DNA from: Streptococcus pneumoniae
GTDB taxonomy: Bacteria > Bacillota > Bacilli > Lactobacillales > Streptococcaceae
Reading direction: 5' to 3'
Length of the DNA stretch: 64,000 bases
NCBI RefSeq assembly: GCF_001347015.1
Contig: NZ_CFGI01000003.1
Coordinates: forward strand, 124,001-188,000
A model generated the notes under the pieces. The model was not told where the DNA came from and made no database searches. It saw only the letters and a list, made by a program, of their open reading frames with translations. Below, in pieces: positions 58,508 to 64,000 of this stretch. The first letter of the stretch is position 1; the number at the start of each line of letters is the position of its first letter. The position numbers and the translations under genes are program-made.

Positions 58508-59346
58508 AATTCTCAAATGCTAATAGTTTCAAAGCCAAAGTCAAGAATATTGCAAGAGAAAAAGGGATACCTGCTCAACAAGTTCAGCAAAATTTTCTGA
58601 TTGAACAAGTCTTAAAACTCATCTCAGAGAGCAAGTATAAAGATTCTTTCATTGTGAAAGGTGGATTTCTTATCGGACAGATGATTGGCTTAGATAAACG
58701 GACAACAATGGATTTAGATGTTACCCTGAAAGGTCAACCTCTTAACGAAGAAAATATTCAATCAATCTTCAAAGAAATAATTAATCGACCTTCTGAAGGT
58801 TTCCAATTTGAAATTGATAAGTTAGAGCCAATTCGACAAGATGACGAATATGGAGGTTTTTCCCTTAAACTAAATGCGACATTTGACACCTTACGTGAAG
58901 TTGTCTTTATTGATATAACGACAGGTGACCATATTACGCCACGAGAAATTACATACCAATTACAATCCATTTTCTCAGAGGATAAGCTAGAAGTTTGGAC
59001 TTATAATTTAGAAACAGTTCTTGCTGAAAAATTAGAAACCATTATAAGTCGAGGAGCTGCTTCAACTAGACCTCGTGATCGCTATGATCTCTATACATTG
59101 TACCATCTTCGAAAAGATGAGATTGATGTACACATATTGAATACTGCTTTGCACAATACTGCTAAAAAAAGAGAAAGTTTAGATATTTTGATACATTGGG
59201 AAGAGCAATTAGAGGTACTCCGTCGCTCTGACTATCAGAAACAGCTTTGGTCTCGTTATCAAAAATCATTCAGATATGCTAGTGAAACTAGTTTCGAGGA
59301 ATCTGTGGACGTAGTAGCAATTATTTTAAATCATTTGGAGGTTTAG
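58504..59346 (+). CDS. abiEii: AbiEii-type toxin (nucleotidyltransferase)
   Basis: 280 aa. It starts at TTG 58504 inside the TGA of abiEi, seven bases after GGAGG. The DNA polymerase beta-like core is visible: FIVKGGFLIGQMIGLDKRTT (GG motif) and MDLDVTLKG (D-x-D metal site) at about 50-80, then conserved DITTGDHITPREI and the lysine motif ETVLAEKLETIISRGAASTR-PRDRYDLYTL, split here. AbiEii-type enzymes transfer nucleotides to RNA acceptors and stop growth on phage infection. All motifs are intact. The HEPN gene starts 6 bases after its stop. Confidence 0.92.
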   Translation: MKFSNANSFKAKVKNIAREKGIPAQQVQQNFLIEQVLKLISESKYKDSFIVKGGFLIGQMIGLDKRTTMDLDVTLKGQPLNEENIQSIFKEIINRPSEGFQFEIDKLEPIRQDDEYGGFSLKLNATFDTLREVVFIDITTGDHITPREITYQLQSIFSEDKLEVWTYNLETVLAEKLETIISRGAASTRPRDRYDLYTLYHLRKDEIDVHILNTALHNTAKKRESLDILIHWEEQLEVLRRSDYQKQLWSRYQKSFRYASETSFEESVDVVAIILNHLEV

Positions 59347-59352
59347 TTTTGT

Positions 59353-60747
59353 ATGCTGACAGGAACTTTACAGATGATGGGGTATGAATTTTTCTTTACG
59401 TTCGATGAAGAAATATTATCCTTGATTCCCAAAGAAGGGGAAAAAGATGAGATTAGGTATTCTTGGTTCTATACTAAATTAGGAACAGGAACCTTTTCTT
59501 GGCTAGGGAAGCCTAAATTCGTAGAAGAAGACTTTCTTTATGGACGGACAAATGAAACAAATCGAGTTATTACATTTCTAACAAATAGACACACGCAACT
59601 TCAGGAAAATAACGGTATCATTACAGTGCCGATTTTGGCCTATTTTTTTAGTTATTCTGACAGACCTAGGATTAGTCGAATATCATTTAGCGGACTAGAG
59701 CTAAACTATATTCATCCAATTAATCGTACTTTTGAAATTTCGTATAAACCTGAAGAACACGATGGAAAAATAAATATTAGTACCTATGGTTTTGACTCAA
59801 CAACGACAGATGAACAGAAGTTTAATGTTTTTGGAAAAGAGGTTCAAGTTTATTTCGGTGTCACTAGAACAACAAGTTTATCGATCGAAAAGCCACCTCT
59901 AGCGTTATCATCGTCAATGGTTTTTCAATTTGAAGAAACTCAAGATTATTCTTTTGTACGAGAGTTATATCGTATCGCAAAGGAGTTTATCCAATTTCTT
60001 TGTAATCGAAGAAATGTTAGTTTTACTGACATTCGATTGTCAAATAATCAAGGAAAGGTTGGGGAATTCAATGTGATTGAAGATAGTATTGAGATTGAGA
60101 TGAAGCCATTGAAAGACGGAAGATATATTCAACAAAAATATATTGCTGGTTATGAGGGAAAGATATTAGATGACATAGCTGAAAATAATCTATATCTCAG
60201 ACATCTGGGTAAGAGTTTTAGGGATAGTCGGATAATTGATGCTGCTAGTTTTGTATTAAGAACCGCTGCATTTGAATGGGAGTTTAGTAGACTATTTTCA
60301 GAAGATGAATGGAAAAACGAGCAACGAAAAAAACTAGAAGAAGAAGCTAGTAAAGAATTAGAGCGTTTGATTGAAAATTCAACAGGTAAGCTGAAAAAAA
60401 TTTACAAAGATTTGAAAAAATCAGTTGTATCCTATTTATCTCTTTCTCAAAAGATTGGTCAAATATATGAAGAATACGGTGCATCTGTATTGGATTTATT
60501 TGGACAATCCATATATAAATTAAACAATATTTCTTATAATCACTCTGAAATTGCAGAGCGAATAGGCAAACAAAGAAATAATTTTGCTCATGGAAATTTA
60601 GATAAGGAATTTATAAATGAGTCTTTGCTAGATGTGGTGTTCCTTGAACAAATTGTTCTAGCTATGCAACTCCAATATTTTGGAATAGATGAAGTAGAAA
60701 CTAAAAAAATCATAAATGAAGTATTTCGCCATAATTTAATCATATAG
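59353..60747 (+). CDS. HEPN-domain protein, ApeA-like, third gene of the abiE operon
   Basis: 464 aa, soluble. The N-terminal two thirds (about 1-270) are rich in beta strands with aromatic residues, as in ApeA N-terminal domains. The C-terminal third is helical and contains the HEPN ribonuclease motif R-x4-H in IGKQRNNFAHGN (about residues 411-422), with a charged coiled coil (about 320-355) before it. ApeA-type HEPN proteins act in abortive phage defence by cutting RNA. The ATG lies 6 bases after abiEii, with GGAGG 11 bases upstream inside it, so it is co-transcribed with the toxin-antitoxin pair. The ApeA assignment rests on layout and motif only. Confidence 0.7.
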   Translation: MLTGTLQMMGYEFFFTFDEEILSLIPKEGEKDEIRYSWFYTKLGTGTFSWLGKPKFVEEDFLYGRTNETNRVITFLTNRHTQLQENNGIITVPILAYFFSYSDRPRISRISFSGLELNYIHPINRTFEISYKPEEHDGKINISTYGFDSTTTDEQKFNVFGKEVQVYFGVTRTTSLSIEKPPLALSSSMVFQFEETQDYSFVRELYRIAKEFIQFLCNRRNVSFTDIRLSNNQGKVGEFNVIEDSIEIEMKPLKDGRYIQQKYIAGYEGKILDDIAENNLYLRHLGKSFRDSRIIDAASFVLRTAAFEWEFSRLFSEDEWKNEQRKKLEEEASKELERLIENSTGKLKKIYKDLKKSVVSYLSLSQKIGQIYEEYGASVLDLFGQSIYKLNNISYNHSEIAERIGKQRNNFAHGNLDKEFINESLLDVVFLEQIVLAMQLQYFGIDEVETKKIINEVFRHNLII

Positions 60748-60901
60748 AGTTGTTAAAAAAGTATATTCCGAAAGTCTAGAAATACTAATTTTGTAGATTT
60801 GTGTTCACGTCATGGCTTCATTTTAGTTTTGTAATAGAGTATAACGATAGAAGTTGTCAATTCAATAAATGAGTAAGTTTATTTACGAAAAACGAAATTA
60901 G

Positions 60902-60977
60902 TGGTATTATTGTTGTATCGAATTGGGGCGTGCTAGTCACGTCTGGGAGGGTCTGATGCGTCAGTCCTCCTTTTTTA
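60902..60977 (+). ncRNA. Candidate small RNA upstream of the adhesin
   Basis: An extended -10 (TGGTATTAT, 60902-60910) is followed by two hairpins: GGCGTG/CACGTC (60927-60943) and a longer GGAGG...CTGA/TCAG...CCTCC stem (60946-60970) ending in TTTTTT. This predicts a transcript of about 60 bases with its own terminator. The rest of 60748-61132 holds no convincing gene. Confidence 0.5.
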
Positions 60978-60999
60978 TTTTTAAGTATTCCTTGGAGGT

Positions 61000-61029
61000 T
61001 ATCGGTTATGCTACCGATAGCTTTTTTTC
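61000..61029 (+). terminator. Second hairpin terminator before the adhesin
   Basis: TATCGGT pairs with ACCGATA over a 6-base loop and is followed by a T-run. Confidence 0.7.
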
Positions 61030-61132
61030 TTTTCCCTAAATTTATTGTGATAACAAAATCAAGCCTTCTTTTTTATGATGAGGAAAGAGTAACAGTTTGT
61101 TGCTAGAGAATAAAAGAAAAGAAGGACTATTT

Positions 61133-64000
61133 ATGACAAAAACATGTAATCATCACCTTCTTGTCAATCAGGAAAAAGGCGAGAAACACGTCTTTCGCAA
61201 GAGTAAAAAATATCGTACTCTATGTTCCGTTTCCCTTGGAACCATGGTGACGGCTGTTGTTGCTTGGAGAGGAACGGTTGCACATGCTGATGAAGTTGCA
61301 ATATCAGTTGATACAACCATTCAACGAACGAAGAATCCAGCCACGAATTTACCAAAAGTACAGCCAACCCCTGTTTCTGAACAAACTGAAAGTATAGCTT
61401 CAACTGGACAATCTAACGGTGCGATTGCTGTCACTGTATCACATGATACGCTAACACAAGCAGTTGAAGAGGCAAAGGCTGAAGGTATTTCTACTATTGA
61501 AGATAGTCTAATGGACTTGGGAAATACAACTTCTGCGGTAGAAACCAACCAACAAATTTCAAAAGCATAAGCAGATACCCAAAAACAGGTTGAGGTTATC
61601 TATGAAGTCACTGATATCTACAAAGCTGATAAAGTAGCTTATGAGGATGGAAAAGCTCGCATTGAACAGGAAAATAAGGAGCTGTCACAGGCCTACGAAG
61701 GAGCCGACCAAACTGGTAAAGATACAAATGCTTGGGTTGATACCAAAGTTAATGAGCTAAAATCTCAGTATGCAGATGCTGATGTGACAGTAAAAGAACA
61801 AGTAGTTTTATCAAGAAATGGGACATCTGTACTAGACTATACAAACTATGGCAAGGCTGTTGAAACCATTCAATCAACTAACGAACAAGCTGTAGCGGAT
61901 TATTTAACAAAGAAAACCAATGCAGATGATATTGTTGCGAAAAATAAGGAAATTCAAAAAGAAAATGAAGCTGGATTTGCTAAGGCAAAAGCAGATAACG
62001 AAGCCATTGAAAGGAGTAATCAGAAAGGTCAAGCGGCAGTTGATGCTGAAAACCGTGCAAGTCAAGCCGCAGTAGATCAAGCTAATCAGGAGAAACAACA
62101 ATTCGTTTCAGATCGTGCAGCTGAGATTGAAGACAAATCTAGAAAAAGAAGTCGCAGCCAGAAAAGAGAATGAAGCGATTGAAACCTATAATGCCAAAGA
62201 ATTGGAACGCTATCAACGTGACTTGGCCGAAATTTCAAAAGGTGAAGAAGGTTATATTTCTGAAGCCCTTGCTCAAGCCCTCAATATCAATAACGGTGAG
62301 CCCCAAGCACAACATGGAGCCATTACCCGAAATCCTAATCAAATCATTTCAACTGGTGATGCTATGCTGGGTGGTTACTCAAGAATTTTGGATTCAACAG
62401 GATTTTTTGTCTATGGTAACTTCAAAACAGGTGAGACCCTTAGTTTTAACTATCAAAATCTTCAAAATGCACGATTTGATGGGAAAAAGATTAGTCGTGT
62501 GACTTACGATATTACCAACCTTGTATCACAAGCTGGAACCGATGTCGTGAAGCTGGTTGTTCCAACTGATCCAACCGAGGGCTTCATTGCCTATCGAAAT
62601 GACGGAAATGCTGACTTGCGAACAGACAAGATGGGGTTTCGTGTAGTTGCCAAGTATTTCTTGGAAGACGGTTCGCAAGTTACCTTCTCCAAAGAAAAAC
62701 CAGGTGTCTTCACACATTCTTCCCTCAATCATAATGACATTGGTCTAGAATATGTCAAAGATTCATCTGGGAAATTTATGCCGATTAATGCCTCAACCGT
62801 TCAAGTGACTAATGAAGGTCTGGCTCGTTCTTTGGGTTACAACCGTGCAAGTGATTTGAATTTACCTGAGGAATGGGATACTACATCAAGTCGTTATGCT
62901 TATAAAGGGGCTATTGTCTCAACGGTCAAATCAGGTAATACCTATACAGTAACCTTTGGCCAAGGCGGATATGCCACAGAATGTTGGATTATCGTACTGG
63001 TTTGTCTTAAATACCCTACCAGTTGCATGTACAGTAACACCTTATAGTCTCAAACCTCATGTAACGGTGGAACTTGAACCTGTTCCAGAGCCTATTACGG
63101 TAACACCTGATGTCTATATACCAAAAACCTTTACACCAGAAAAGCCTGTGACCTTCACGCCAAAGCCTTTGGAAGAGGTAGTGCAGCCTAGTCTAACTTT
63201 GACCAAGGTAACCTTACCTGTTAAACCTATTCCAAAAGAACTTCCAACGCCACTAGAAGTACCGACAGTCCATTATCATGCATACCGTTTGACGACAACT
63301 CCAGAGATTATGAAAGAAGTGGTCAATAGTGATCAAGCTAATCTTCATGAGAAAACTGTCGCAAAAGATTCAACGGTGATGTATCCCTTAACAGTTGATG
63401 TCTTATCGCCCAATTGTGCTCAAACGACTAATCTCATTTTTGAAGACTATTTGCCTGCCGGTTATTTGTTTGATAAGGAAACAACACAAAAAGAGAAAGG
63501 AAACTATGTCCTTAGCTTTGATGAGACTAAGAATTTTGTGACCTTGACCGCAAAGGAAAACTTGTTGCAGGAGGTAAATAAGTTTATCAATTGACCGCTC
63601 CAAAACTCTATGGTTCTGTTCAAAATGATGGGGTAATCTATTCCAATAGTTAGAACAAGGGTACGACCAATGCTTATACAGTCACTTCAAATGTTGTGAC
63701 GGTTCGTACACCAGTTGATGGAGACACAACTACTCATATTACACCTGACAAGAACAATAAAAATGCGGATGGTGTTCTCATAAATGATACAGTAGTAGCC
63801 CTTGGTATGACCAACCACTACCGATTGACGTGGGATTTGGACCAGTATGAGGGAGATCGTTCTGCTAAATAGACAATTGCACGAGTCTTCTTCTTTGTGG
63901 ACGATTACCCAGAAGAAGCCCTACCCCTAAATCCTGATAGTATTCAAGTTTTGGATAAGGATGGCAATCGTGTATCTGGTATCTCTGTCAGCACCTACGC
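61133..64000 (+). pseudogene. Antigen I/II (SspB/AspA-type) adhesin, disrupted and running off the window
   Basis: Start ATG 61133. FRKSKKYRTLCSVSLGTMVT is the characteristic antigen I/II signal region, followed by NPATNLPK. The in-frame TAA at 61568-61570 ends the first piece. The alanine-rich heptad region (61571-62170) continues in the same frame, then a frameshift near 62140 leads into the V domain (AMLGGYSRILDSTGFFVYGN). Another near 62965 leads into the proline-rich P region (VTPDVYIPKTFTPEKPVTF), and a third near 63588 into the C domain (TNHYRLTWDLDQYEGDRS) with TAG at 63651 and TAG at 63870. Intact homologues bind salivary glycoproteins and other bacteria. Confidence 0.9.

Larger units (their letters stand above)
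52090..64000 (+). mobile_element. Decayed integrative conjugative element, Tn5252/ICESa2603-like
   Basis: Gene order prgI, virB4, lysozyme-CHAP hydrolase, abiE operon and antigen I/II adhesin, all on one strand, is that of Tn5252/ICESa2603-type elements. The coupling protein, relaxase and integrase are not in the window. The left boundary lies somewhere between 52090 and 52200; no att repeat was found. virB4, the hydrolase and the adhesin each carry several stops and frameshifts, so the element cannot transfer by itself. Confidence 0.75.

Noticed and set aside
61008-61106. 32-codon ORF with a good GGAGG box
   Set aside because: Its start lies within a terminator stem and the product is low-complexity hydrophobic; kept only as a remark.

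Overview
The window looks like a chromosome segment of a mitis-group Streptococcus, close to S. pneumoniae, S. mitis and S. pseudopneumoniae. The evidence is three BOX repeats, an adcAII-phtD-phtE zinc locus with AdcR-type operators, a preQ1-II riboswitch before queT, the asd leader RNA, and a gene order that I recognise from pneumococcus (ccdA2 to glyA, rlmCD, ftsW-ppc-trpXYZ-dnaG-rpoD-cpoA-obg). Species cannot be fixed from sequence alone. All family names come from reading motifs; no database search was possible.

Layout. 1-1150: an Rpn-type nuclease gene cut by the window edge, followed by gene debris. 1368-4577: an AT microsatellite, then a YSIRK-signal FIVAR-repeat surface protein. 4725-7514: thiol redox pair CcdA/TlpA and an amino-acid permease. 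7513-7800: a BOX element. 7882-15677: zinc lipoprotein AdcAII and two large histidine-triad proteins, each promoter carrying a back-to-back pair of AdcR-like sites. 15755-31372: housekeeping genes (pepT, hemH, mscL, gtrA-like, queT, tRNA-Thr, asd, dapA, mnmE, tdk, prfA-prmC-threonylcarbamoyl synthase, glyA, pvaA). 31432-33841: an exported DUF1002-type protein and rlmCD.

At the 3' end of rlmCD, where pneumococcus carries pathogenicity island PPI-1, this genome has a short segment of about 3 kb. It holds an IS1182-family insertion sequence, one AT-rich gene of unknown function and transposase debris. A diverged copy of the rlmCD 3' end lies at its far side, so it looks like the footprint of an integrated element. 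Core genes resume at ftsW (37113) and run to obg and a 52-aa gene (52048). They include a T-box-controlled ABC transporter with a BOX inserted in its leader, and the glycolipid synthase pair.

From about 52.1 kb to the window end lies a decayed integrative conjugative element of the Tn5252/ICESa2603 type. It has a hairpin-rich leader, an intact prgI, a virB4 ATPase pseudogene, a lysozyme/CHAP hydrolase pseudogene, an intact three-gene operon (abiEi, abiEii and a HEPN/ApeA-like gene), a candidate small RNA, and an antigen I/II adhesin pseudogene that runs off the window. Transfer and adhesin genes carry many stops and frameshifts while the abortive-infection operon is open throughout. This contrast is the most interesting feature of the window, because it suggests a retained defence cassette that pairs a type IV toxin-antitoxin with a HEPN effector.
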